From: Shewanella inventionis
GTDB taxonomy: Bacteria; Pseudomonadota; Gammaproteobacteria; Enterobacterales; Shewanellaceae
Assembly (NCBI RefSeq): GCF_014641855.1
Contig: NZ_BMII01000003.1
Coordinates: 1 to 64,000, forward strand
Reading direction: 5' to 3'
DNA: 64,000 nt
The notes under the pieces are model-generated. The model did not search any database. It saw nothing but the letters and a program-made list of their open reading frames with translations, and was not told the origin of the DNA. Of the stretch, positions 10,101 to 18,162 are shown in pieces; the first letter of the stretch is position 1, and each line of letters begins with the position of its first letter. Position numbers and translations under genes: made by a program.

Positions 10101-13100
10101 ATGCCTAAAATTTTACTCAAACTCTGTGTCTACGCCAGTTTATTGTTAAGTTCATTTGCCCACGCCTTTGATAGCAATGGCACAGAATCAAACTTTGACC
10201 TTTTACTGAATCATACAAACTACGGTGTAGCCGACGGCTTGTCACAAGATACCGTCACTGCAATCGTAGAAGACAGCGAAGGTTATGTGTGGGTTGGCAC
10301 CATAAATGGCTTGAATCGCTTTGATGGTAATGAGTTCAAACAATTTTATGCTGCTGATGATGGCAAATCTTTACCGAGCTCTTTTATTCGTAACCTACTT
10401 ATCGATAATAAAGGTGCCCTGCTGGTTGGAACAGATAAAGGCTTAGTTCAATTTGATAGTGAAACTGAATCTTTTTCAAAAAACAGTATTTCTGAACATA
10501 TCGGAGAACAAGCTGTTTGGTCATTATCGCAACAAGGTAATGAAATTTTTGTTGGGTTGAATAATAAATTTATTATTTATGATCTTGCAAATAAAGTTGT
10601 TAGTTTGCTTTATGAAAATGAAGAACTACATGAAATAAAAAAAATATTGAAACATGACAAAACTTTATACATAAGAAATTATGACGGTAAAGTGTTCACC
10701 TTAGAATCTTCAACATTTAAACTTAAATTACAAAAAAGTAACGAAATAGAGTTATTTAACAACGAAGTGTTTGCATCAACTAAAGATGGGATAATAAACC
10801 TAATAAATAACAAAAAAATATCAACAATAGGGATGTCAAGTTTAAGTAAATCAAAGAATTCACTAATCGGGATTTATGAAAACAAAGTTTACAGAATAAA
10901 ACCAGAGGAAAACGAATATAAATCTTCCAACCTAGGGTTCATCAATCTAGAAAAAGAAAAACTTAATAAAAATTTCCTAACCGAAATCAACGATAGCATA
11001 TACATTTCAAATTATATAGAAGGGTTTTTCAAAGTATCGGAAAGCAACAACTATATAAAAAGAATAATTTCCGACACAGAAAACATTTGGTCATTATCAA
11101 AAGATGGCGATGAAATATACATTTTAAATGATGGAAGCGATGTTGTTATTTATGACTATGTATTTAAAAACAAAAAAACAATAAAACTAAACCTACCCCA
11201 TGGCCCAAAATCTATGATTACAAACAGCAATAACATATTCATAGGCACAACCATTGGATTATTAATAGTCAACAAGAAAGATAAAAGTATTACCACAGTT
11301 ATAAATGAACCCATTTATAGTTTAAAATATTATGAAAATATCATATATGCTTCAACCTCTAATGGAAATGTCCACAGCATAGATAGTAATGGTAACTTGT
11401 TAAACACTTTAGAAACTGAGAAGGGTTATCCAGTATATGATTCTCTTAAAGTAAAAGATGAGCTTTGGCTAGCATCACAAAAAGGTTTATACCACTATAA
11501 AAATGGTATTAAAACTCATATTTTTAAAAATGATTTCGTTTTCAACTTACTTTATTTAAATAATACATTATATTTTGGAACTAGGAACTCTATATATACC
11601 ACCAACTCAGATAAAAAGCATATAACAAAAAAAGTATTCAGTAGAAATAAAATAATATACTCATTGACAAGCGTAGACAATATAATAATCGCCCCATCAA
11701 ACAGAGAAGTAAACATATTAGACACAAAAAACCTTACTAATTACACATTACAAATCAGCAATGGTTCTCTTAAAGAATACAACACACAAGCATCCCTTAA
11801 CGCTGGTGATAATATTTTAATTGGTGGCACTGAAGGTATAAGTATCTTAAACCCCAAAAAAATTATAAACAAACTGTCAAACTCGAATTCAAAAAAAATA
11901 CACTTCCAACAGCTTCTTTTATTTAACACACCTGTTAATATTGACGGAAGCATTTTAAAAAAACCACTCGAAAACTCCAGGGAAATCAGCCTTAAATATT
12001 CAGAGTACCCTTTCACTATAAAGTTTAATGTACTCAACGAAAATAATAATGATTTTGAATTCTTTTATTACCTAGAAGATCTTGAAAAAAACTGGCTATC
12101 TACAAATGGAAGCAACTCCGTTACTTACACAAATTTATCTCCTGGCAACTACACCTTTAAAATCTATGCTGAAAATAAATTAACAGGAAATAAAACAGAT
12201 ATTAGAGATTTAAAAATAATTATTACACCACCATGGTGGTTGTCTAATTTAGCTATTGGTATCTACTCTATTATTACTATTATTATTATATCTTTATTTT
12301 TTAGAAGCATGAATCGTCGCCGCCAAACACAAAAACAAATAGCCAAAAGTGAAGAGCGCTTAAAACTGTCGCTATGGGGCAGTGGCGATGAAATGTGGGA
12401 CTGGGATATTGAAAGCGGTAAAATTTATCGTTCTAATATATGGGGCTCACTAGATTTCCCTCAAGATGGGCAACGCTCAGGCAAACCAGAAGAAGAAAGC
12501 AATATACATCCTCAAGATAGAGAACGGGTCACCAAAGCATTGAACGATCATTTCAATGCGATAACTGACCACTTTGAAATCGCCTATCGGGTTAAAGCAC
12601 GAAACCAACAATGGGTTTGGATTTTAGACAGAGCAAAAATTGTTGAGCGAGATCAGAAGGATCGTCCGCTGCGTATGACTGGTACTATTAAAGACATCAA
12701 TAATATTAAACAAGCAGAAGAGCAATTACGTTTATTTGCCAGAGCCATTGAAAACATTTCTGAAGGCATGTTTATTCTTAATGAAAAATACCAATATGTT
12801 GAAGTAAACCAAGCTTGTTGCGAATTAACGGCCTCAACACAAGAAAAGTACCTCAATAAAACCCTAAGCTTTAATCGTTATCCAGAAAGTTACTCTGAAC
12901 AAATACTAACCCTATTAAAGCAACAAGGTCGTTGGAGTGGCGAAATTGAAGCTTGCCGAGGTAATGATGACTTTTTCCTGATGGAACTTACAATTGACGC
13001 CATCTACAATGAACAGGGCGAAGCAAGCCACTATGTTGGTGTTTTCTCTGACATTACTCGCCGTAAACAACAAGAAGAAGAACTCAGAAAATTAACCAAT

Positions 13101-14405
13101 AATGATTTACTCACAGGATTACCTAACCGCTCTAGCTTGCAAGTAACCTTAAGTAACCTGGTAAAAAAAGACATTCACCATACTCTTATGGTGCTGGATC
13201 TAGACAACTTTAAGCGTATTAACGACTCTTTAGGGCACCAAATTGGCGATGATTTATTAATTGGCGTGTCTGAGCGTATTAAGCTAGCGATCCCTGCTCA
13301 TGCCAGCCTTTACAGATTAGGAGGTGACGAATTTGCCTTGCTAGTTGATCAACATCCTGATATTGGGTCGTGTGCAGCCATTGCTACGCAGGTAATTAAT
13401 TGCTTAAAACCGGCTTTTAACCTCAATAACGAATCTTTAGTGTTGGGGATCAGTATCGGTATTGTGCTATATCCTGAAGATGAACAAAATGAACAAGCTT
13501 TACTGAGAAAAGCTGACATTGCGATGTATCATGCAAAATCGGCAGGGGGTAACCGATATCAATTCTATTCAGAATCCTTAAACCAGAATGCGTTACGCCA
13601 ACTCGAAATAGAAAACCTTATCAGAGAAGCATTAAAAGATGATTTTTTTGAGGTTTACTATCAACCTAAAATTGACGTTAAAAAAGATCGCTTAACGGGA
13701 ATGGAAGCCTTGGTTCGCTTAAACCACCCAACGTTAGGCATCATTGGCCCAAATGAGTTTATTCCACTTGCTGAAGAAAATGGATTAATTGTTGAAATTG
13801 GTGATCTTGTGCTTCGCAAAGCCTGTTTTGCAGCTCAAAAATGGTTAGACGCAGGCCTGTTTAGTGGTCGGGTTGCCGTCAATTTATCGTCAAAGCAGTT
13901 TGCACTTCCTGATTTACAGCAACGTATTGAGTCAATTTTACGACTCACTAAACTGCCAGCTAAACACCTAGAATTAGAAATTACCGAAGGCACGGTAATA
14001 AAAAACCCAGAACAAGCCATTAAAGTCATGCAGCAACTGGCAAAAATGGGGGTAAGTTTGGCACTTGATGATTTTGGAACGGGTTACTCATCATTGTCGT
14101 ATTTAAAACGCTTCCCGATTAATTGTTTAAAAATTGACAAAACCTTTGTTGACGATATCGACAAGTCAGATCGCGACTTAAAAATGGTTGATTCAATTAT
14201 TACCATCGCTCATAACATGGGCCTAACCGTTGTGGGAGAAGGTGTTGAGCAAACAGCTCAACTCAACATTCTAAAAGCCTTAAATTGTGAAGAAATACAA
14301 GGCTATATATATAGCAAACCAATAAAGGAAACTGAGTTTGAGTTAATGCTCACAGCAGATAAACTCAAATTTGAGTCGCTTTCGCAAACACAAATAAAAA
14401 AATAA
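10101..14405 (+). CDS. Periplasmic beta-propeller sensor with PAS-PAS-GGDEF-EAL output
   Basis: About 1434 residues. An N-terminal signal peptide (KILLKLCVYASLLLSSFAHA) is followed by two-component-regulator propeller repeats starting at GVADGLSQDTV and VWVGTINGLNRFDG. A Y_Y_Y-type beta-sandwich lies before the single membrane helix near residues 710-736. The cytoplasmic part has a PAS domain (GDEMWDWDIESG, about 762), a second PAS (about 880-1000), GGDEF with intact GGDEF near 1074, and EAL with intact EAL and DDFGTGYSS motifs. It should make and/or degrade c-di-GMP in response to a periplasmic ligand. I chose ATG 10101 because the signal peptide starts there; the frame is open from GTG 9999. 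The propeller region from about 10.55 to 12.33 kb is strikingly more AT-rich than either end. Confidence 0.9.
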   Translation: MPKILLKLCVYASLLLSSFAHAFDSNGTESNFDLLLNHTNYGVADGLSQDTVTAIVEDSEGYVWVGTINGLNRFDGNEFKQFYAADDGKSLPSSFIRNLLIDNKGALLVGTDKGLVQFDSETESFSKNSISEHIGEQAVWSLSQQGNEIFVGLNNKFIIYDLANKVVSLLYENEELHEIKKILKHDKTLYIRNYDGKVFTLESSTFKLKLQKSNEIELFNNEVFASTKDGIINLINNKKISTIGMSSLSKSKNSLIGIYENKVYRIKPEENEYKSSNLGFINLEKEKLNKNFLTEINDSIYISNYIEGFFKVSESNNYIKRIISDTENIWSLSKDGDEIYILNDGSDVVIYDYVFKNKKTIKLNLPHGPKSMITNSNNIFIGTTIGLLIVNKKDKSITTVINEPIYSLKYYENIIYASTSNGNVHSIDSNGNLLNTLETEKGYPVYDSLKVKDELWLASQKGLYHYKNGIKTHIFKNDFVFNLLYLNNTLYFGTRNSIYTTNSDKKHITKKVFSRNKIIYSLTSVDNIIIAPSNREVNILDTKNLTNYTLQISNGSLKEYNTQASLNAGDNILIGGTEGISILNPKKIINKLSNSNSKKIHFQQLLLFNTPVNIDGSILKKPLENSREISLKYSEYPFTIKFNVLNENNNDFEFFYYLEDLEKNWLSTNGSNSVTYTNLSPGNYTFKIYAENKLTGNKTDIRDLKIIITPPWWLSNLAIGIYSIITIIIISLFFRSMNRRRQTQKQIAKSEERLKLSLWGSGDEMWDWDIESGKIYRSNIWGSLDFPQDGQRSGKPEEESNIHPQDRERVTKALNDHFNAITDHFEIAYRVKARNQQWVWILDRAKIVERDQKDRPLRMTGTIKDINNIKQAEEQLRLFARAIENISEGMFILNEKYQYVEVNQACCELTASTQEKYLNKTLSFNRYPESYSEQILTLLKQQGRWSGEIEACRGNDDFFLMELTIDAIYNEQGEASHYVGVFSDITRRKQQEEELRKLTNNDLLTGLPNRSSLQVTLSNLVKKDIHHTLMVLDLDNFKRINDSLGHQIGDDLLIGVSERIKLAIPAHASLYRLGGDEFALLVDQHPDIGSCAAIATQVINCLKPAFNLNNESLVLGISIGIVLYPEDEQNEQALLRKADIAMYHAKSAGGNRYQFYSESLNQNALRQLEIENLIREALKDDFFEVYYQPKIDVKKDRLTGMEALVRLNHPTLGIIGPNEFIPLAEENGLIVEIGDLVLRKACFAAQKWLDAGLFSGRVAVNLSSKQFALPDLQQRIESILRLTKLPAKHLELEITEGTVIKNPEQAIKVMQQLAKMGVSLALDDFGTGYSSLSYLKRFPINCLKIDKTFVDDIDKSDRDLKMVDSIITIAHNMGLTVVGEGVEQTAQLNILKALNCEEIQGYIYSKPIKETEFELMLTADKLKFESLSQTQIKK

Positions 14406-14408
14406 ATC

Positions 14409-14510
14409 ATTCTCTCTTATATTTGGCACAACAAATGCTAATACAGACTCAGTTGTCAAAAAAATAATGTTTTTAACCCTGAGCTTGAATTACTAAATAT
14501 AAGAGAGAAT
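14409..14510 (+). repeat. Perfect 16-bp inverted repeat flanking the sigma-54-type promoter
   Basis: Left arm ATTCTCTCTTATATTT at 14409-14424 and right arm AAATATAAGAGAGAAT at 14495-14510 are exact reverse complements separated by 70 bases. The right arm contains the AAGAGAG ribosome binding site for the gene starting at 14514. The left arm touches the -24 element. RNA reading through from the upstream gene could pair the arms and hide the binding site; RNA starting at the internal promoter would lack the left arm. Confidence 0.85.
14424..14439 (+). promoter_or_regulatory. Sigma-54 (RpoN) -24/-12 promoter
   Basis: TTGGCACAACAAATGCTA (14423-14440) matches the -24 TTGGCAC element perfectly and has exactly ten bases between GG and the -12 GC. 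The -12 box is ATGCT instead of TTGCT, one mismatch. Predicted transcription start is near 14450, leaving a leader of about 64 bases before ATG 14514. An enhancer-binding protein would be required; none is encoded adjacent. Confidence 0.65.
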
Positions 14511-14513
14511 AAA

Positions 14514-15068
14514 ATGATTAAAGGAATAATTTCACTAGCAGTTTTATCGGCGTTGTCTGTTGGTAGTTTAGCTATGACTAATGTCAATCAAACTGCACAA
14601 ATCCCTGGCCTTAAAGTACTAGACACTCAAGTTGCACAAATCCCTGGCCTTAAAGTACTAGACACTCAAGTTGCACAAATTCCGGGTCTTAAAGTACTAG
14701 ACACTCAAGTTGCACAAATTCCGGGCCTTAAAGTACTAGACACTCAAGTAGCACAAATTCCAGGCCTTAAAGTACTAGACACTCAAGTTGCACAAATCCC
14801 TGGCCTTAAAGTACTAGACACTCAAGTTGCACAAATCCCTGGCCTTAAAGTACTAGACACTCAAGTTGCACAAATTCCGGGTCTTAAAGTACTAGACACT
14901 CAAGTAGCACAAATTCCGGGCCTTAAAGTACTAGACACTCAAGTTGCACAAATCCCTGGCCTTAAAGTACTAGACACTCAAGTTGCACAAATTCCGGGTC
15001 TTAAAGTACTAGACACTCAAGTTGCGCAAATTCCTGGTCTTAAAGTACTAGACACACAAACCGCTTAA
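14514..15068 (+). CDS. Exported protein of twelve 13-residue tandem repeats (unknown function)
   Basis: 184 residues. Residues 1-21 form a signal peptide (Lys at 3, hydrophobic stretch, SLA-type cleavage site), then a six-residue linker, then twelve copies of AQIPGLKVLDTQV, the last ending DTQTA. There is no Cys, no aromatic residue and no other domain; each unit carries one Lys, one Asp and one Pro-Gly. I do not recognise the protein. It could be a multicopy peptide precursor, a beta-solenoid or amyloid-like surface fibre, or a matrix protein. A good binding site (AAGAGAG, 14501-14507) precedes ATG. It lies 108 bases after the sensor gene and directly before a coupled 38-residue ORF. A sigma-54-type promoter lies immediately upstream. 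Confidence 0.85.
   Translation: MIKGIISLAVLSALSVGSLAMTNVNQTAQIPGLKVLDTQVAQIPGLKVLDTQVAQIPGLKVLDTQVAQIPGLKVLDTQVAQIPGLKVLDTQVAQIPGLKVLDTQVAQIPGLKVLDTQVAQIPGLKVLDTQVAQIPGLKVLDTQVAQIPGLKVLDTQVAQIPGLKVLDTQVAQIPGLKVLDTQTA
14595..15059 (+). repeat. 39-bp in-frame minisatellite, 12 units
   Basis: Twelve 39-bp units without spacers. They are identical at protein level but differ at synonymous positions in the IPGL codons: ATCCCTGGCCTT in units 1, 2, 6, 7 and 10; ATTCCGGGTCTT in 3, 8 and 11; ATTCCGGGCCTT in 4 and 9; ATTCCAGGCCTT in 5; ATTCCTGGTCTT in 12. The order of variants recurs in blocks, as expected from duplication of multi-unit segments. Copy number changes would stay in frame. Confidence 0.95.
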
Positions 15069-15078
15069 GGAGTCTATG

Positions 15079-15195
15079 ATGTTTACTTCTCTTAAGATAG
15101 CATTAGGTTTAGCAAAACCAGCACGTAAGAAAGTGAAACTTCCAGAAGGGTTAAACCACTTAGAAGTTATACCTGCCAAGGCTTGGTGGAAATAA
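15079..15195 (+). CDS. 38-residue basic peptide, coupled to the repeat gene (unknown)
   Basis: A short ORF starting MFTSLKIALGLAK and ending AKAWWK. TAAGGAG at the stop of the repeat gene (15066-15072) supplies its ribosome binding site, so translation is probably coupled. Two adjacent ATGs (15076 and 15079) are possible; 15079 has the better spacing. The N-terminal half is amphipathic and followed by a basic cluster ARKKVK. LPEGLNHLEV in the C-terminal half loosely resembles the repeat core IPGLKVLD, suggesting a diverged copy or partner. No function known. A strong terminator follows at 15215-15242. Confidence 0.6.
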   Translation: MFTSLKIALGLAKPARKKVKLPEGLNHLEVIPAKAWWK

Positions 15196-15214
15196 CCTTT
15201 GTCGGTTATCCCCA

Positions 15215-15242
15215 TAAAAAAAGGAGCTCAGGCTCCTTTTTT
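15215..15242 (+). terminator. Terminator of the repeat-protein operon
   Basis: A perfect 11-bp stem (AAAAAAGGAGC/GCTCCTTTTTT) with a TCAG loop lies 20 bases after the small ORF. It is A/T symmetrical and may also serve the convergent small membrane protein gene. Confidence 0.9.
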
Positions 15243-15259
15243 AGTGTCATACAATGGAG

Positions 15260-15472
15260 TTAACACTGTATTTTATACCCGCCTTGACGCAATAGTTTTA
15301 CATCTGCAAGTCGCTTGTGAGTGCTAAACAACGGATAGGTCAATGGGCCTAATAATAATGCTAAAAAGCCCCATCGCTTGACTCCTAGCCCTTGCCTGTA
15401 AGCTGCCACCCCAAAACCAATACAACTGGCTGCACTCGTTAAAAGCAGAACCACTAACCAACTAAACTGCAT
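15260..15472 (-). CDS. Small membrane protein, hypothetical
   Basis: 70 residues. A hydrophobic N-terminal segment (VVLLLTSAASCIGFGVAAY) and a second one (WGFLALLLGPLTYPLF) suggest two membrane helices, with a basic, hydrophilic C-terminus. I do not recognise a family. The segment composition and clean helices make a real gene plausible. It is convergent with the repeat-peptide operon and separated from it by the 15215-15242 terminator. Confidence 0.5.
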   Translation of the reverse strand: MQFSWLVVLLLTSAASCIGFGVAAYRQGLGVKRWGFLALLLGPLTYPLFSTHKRLADVKLLRQGGYKIQC

Positions 15473-15983
15473 ATATAAAACCTCAAAAAGTAAGCGAGCT
15501 CTCTATCACACTGTCGCTCAAGCTATCTATCGCACTATCTATAAAGCTGTCCTCAAACCTCCATGATGATTTATAACAGCTCAAGGTATCCGATGTTCAC
15601 TATTAATAACGATCATTTAGCACCAATGTACGATTAAATATCGTAATAGCATCACTAAAGTCCAAGCATTATAGCGAAAAGCATAACAAGAATCGATTAA
15701 AAATACGGCAAAAGTATGCCTTATTTAGGTGGTATTCCGGCAAGCTGTTGCCGCATTTTTGCGCCATGTTAAATAACCACTATCACAATATTACTGTTAC
15801 AAATACATCACTCCACTAAGAGTGTTTTCTAACTTAATTGAGCGACTTGAAAACCTGGAGTTAGATTACGGCGTTATCGTTGTCTTAAGTAACAATGGCT
15901 TAAAAATACTAGCCCGAATAACAGGCCCGTCATTTTACAATACCCATTGGTATTTTTAGCATCAATATGATGAATTTAAGCGA
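15473..15983. other. Intergenic region, about 510 bases, no assigned gene
   Basis: It holds short CTATC-type repeats at 15500-15545 and a hairpin CGGCAA-GCTG-TTGCCG at 15738-15753 followed by CATTTTT. A 45-codon frame starting GTG at 15822 and ending TAG at 15957-15959 reads plausibly (for example LENLELDYGVIVVLSNNG) but has no clear ribosome binding site. It may be a remnant of a dispersed repeat. Confidence 0.35.
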
Positions 15984-16012
15984 TAAAAAAGCCGCTCTTA
16001 CATGAGCGGCTC
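15984..16012 (-). terminator. Terminator of fadIJ
   Basis: A 7-bp GC-rich stem (GCCGCTC/GAGCGGC) with a 6-nt loop. The A-run at 15985-15990 becomes a T-run on the minus strand, just downstream of fadJ. Confidence 0.85.
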
Positions 16013-16029
16013 ATAACATATTTTAAACT

Positions 16030-18162
16030 CTAGTTAGGGTAAAACTGGCTACCCTCGGTTGCCATTTTCACCAAGGTTTCGCAAGGCGCAAAACGCTCAC
16101 CATAAAGAGTTTGATACCCTCTTAAGGTTGCCACTAAATTACCTGCTCCTAGGGTATCAATATAACGGAACGGGCCACCTAAGAATGGCGGAAAGCCAAT
16201 ACCAAATATTGCGCCAATGTCACCATCTCTTGCTGAAGCAATAATGCCCTCTTCAAGACAACGAACGGCTTCGTTTAGCATTTGGACAGTACAACGCTCT
16301 GCAACATCTTTTGCTTCTTTGTCTGACGCAATTAAAATATCAAGTACTTTGTACACTGACTCATCGACCAGTTTGGCTTTTTTAGCTTTAGGTCCATACT
16401 GATAAAACCCTTTGCCATTTTTACGCCCTTTACGCTCATCGGCTAATAACTTGTCAAAGGCCGCAGGCGCTTTAAAACGCTCACCTAACTCTTTTTCTAA
16501 AATAGGCGAAATCTTACCGCCTACATCAATACCCACTTCATCGAGTAATGTCATCGGGCCGACTGGGAAACCAAACTTAACAAGCGCTCGATCTAAGTGC
16601 TCAACACGTTGACCTTCTAATAACAGTTGCGCGGCTTCATTCATATACAAAGCTAAGATACGATTAACATAAAAACCGGCACCGTCTTGCACAACAATTG
16701 GGGTTTTACCTTGTTTGCGTGCAAAGGCCACTGTCGTTGCAATGGTTTCAGGCGAAGTGGTTTTATGGGCAATCACTTCCACTAACGGCATTTTTTCTAC
16801 TGGTGAGAAATAATGCAAACCAATCACGTTTTCAGGACGGCTCGCTGCTGCAGCAATTTGGCCAATAGGTAGTGATGATGTGTTCGATGCAAAAATAGTG
16901 TTTTCACCGCATTCACGTTCTACATCTTTCACCATTTGATGCTTTAGGGCTAAATCTTCAAATACCGCTTCAACCACGATGTCAGCATCTTTAATACCTG
17001 TGTATTCGGTTGTTGTGGTCATCAAAGACATAATATTGTCACGTGCCGCTGGCGTCATATGACGGCGCTTAACGCCTTTATCTAATAACTTGTAAGCATA
17101 AGATAACGCGTTGCTTAAGCCCTGCTCTGAAATATCTTTAACACGCGCAGGAATTTTAGCTTTGGTGGTGGTAACAGATGCAATGCCACCGCCCATTAAG
17201 CCACCGCCAAGTACCATCACTTTTTTGACCTTGCGTGGAACAGCCCCTTCGGCGCCAGTTTCTTTCTTCATTTCTGTCGTGGCAAAGAATAAGCTACGTA
17301 ACGCGGCAGATTCTTTTGACATCACCAAGTTTGCAAAATGAGTGGCTTCAACCTCAAGCCCTTTTGCCATGCCTTTATTCATACCTTGGCGAACACAGTC
17401 AATGATTTTAGCCGGTGCAGGATAATTACCCTGGGTTTTCTTCATAACCTGCTTACGCGCTTGATCAAACATAATATCGCGCGTAAACGAACTCGACTCT
17501 AAAAATTGATTCATTTTAGATTGTTTGACAGGTTTGGCTGCACCCTTGCCTTTTTTAGCTAATGCAACCGCAGTTTCAACTAAAATTGAATTAGGCACAA
17601 CATCATTAACCAGCCCCATTTTCAAGGCTTGTTTAGGGCGAATTTGCTTACCTGTTAGCATCATATCTAATGCTGTGGCAATACCGACTAATCGAGGTAA
17701 ACGCTGGGTTCCGCCGCCACCAGGCAATAAGCCTAATTGCACTTCTGGTACGCCTAACATGGTCTTTTTATCGTCACTACACACACGTAAGTGACACGCT
17801 AATGCGAGCTCTAAACCACCACCTAAACACGCCCCATTAATGGCAGCGACAACAGGGATCGACAAACCTTCAAGCTCAGAAAATACCACATGGCCTTGCT
17901 GAGACAATGCTTTTGCTTGTTCTTCACTTTTACATGCCGCTAGCATAGTAATATCAGCACCGGCAACAAAAGAGTCAGGCTTGCCAGAGGTGATCACCAA
18001 GCCTTTAATGCTATTGTCAGCTTTGATCTCAGCTAAAATCTCAGTGATTTCTGGCCCAAATTCGGCTTTTAAGGTGTTCATGGTTTCGCCAGGTACATCC
18101 ATTGTTAAAATGGCAATACCATCTTCACGGCGCGCTAAATTAAATGTTTTTTCCATGCTCAT
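16030..18162 (-). CDS. fadJ: Fatty acid oxidation complex subunit alpha FadJ
   Basis: 710 residues. The N-terminal enoyl-CoA hydratase/isomerase domain has [10 protein letters not shown] (about 65-74), [13 protein letters not shown] (about 111) and the [10 protein letters not shown] oxyanion region. It is followed by a 3-hydroxyacyl-CoA dehydrogenase domain with the NAD motif [10 protein letters not shown] (about 320) and [11 protein letters not shown]. It carries out hydration and dehydrogenation in beta-oxidation. The FadJ rather than FadB assignment follows from the partner fadI and the shorter N-terminus. ATG 18162 overlaps the fadI stop by one base (TAATG) and has GGAG just upstream; the frame is open to 18210, but those codons lie inside fadI. 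Confidence 0.95.
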   Translation of the reverse strand: MSMEKTFNLARREDGIAILTMDVPGETMNTLKAEFGPEITEILAEIKADNSIKGLVITSGKPDSFVAGADITMLAACKSEEQAKALSQQGHVVFSELEGLSIPVVAAINGACLGGGLELALACHLRVCSDDKKTMLGVPEVQLGLLPGGGGTQRLPRLVGIATALDMMLTGKQIRPKQALKMGLVNDVVPNSILVETAVALAKKGKGAAKPVKQSKMNQFLESSSFTRDIMFDQARKQVMKKTQGNYPAPAKIIDCVRQGMNKGMAKGLEVEATHFANLVMSKESAALRSLFFATTEMKKETGAEGAVPRKVKKVMVLGGGLMGGGIASVTTTKAKIPARVKDISEQGLSNALSYAYKLLDKGVKRRHMTPAARDNIMSLMTTTTEYTGIKDADIVVEAVFEDLALKHQMVKDVERECGENTIFASNTSSLPIGQIAAAASRPENVIGLHYFSPVEKMPLVEVIAHKTTSPETIATTVAFARKQGKTPIVVQDGAGFYVNRILALYMNEAAQLLLEGQRVEHLDRALVKFGFPVGPMTLLDEVGIDVGGKISPILEKELGERFKAPAAFDKLLADERKGRKNGKGFYQYGPKAKKAKLVDESVYKVLDILIASDKEAKDVAERCTVQMLNEAVRCLEEGIIASARDGDIGAIFGIGFPPFLGGPFRYIDTLGAGNLVATLRGYQTLYGERFAPCETLVKMATEGSQFYPN

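Noticed and set aside
14595..15059. Tandem 39-bp repeats as a CRISPR array
   Set aside because: Units are directly adjacent with no unique spacers, remain in frame, and encode a signal-peptide protein; no cas genes are present.
14514..15195. Repeat protein as a RiPP precursor (multicore)
   Set aside because: It has a Sec-type signal peptide rather than a cytosolic leader, no Cys/Ser-rich core, and no modification enzyme (radical SAM, ATP-grasp, LanM, YcaO) in the window.
17111..17794. Several plus-strand frames across fadJ
   Set aside because: All antisense to a full-length conserved gene and without similarity to known proteins.
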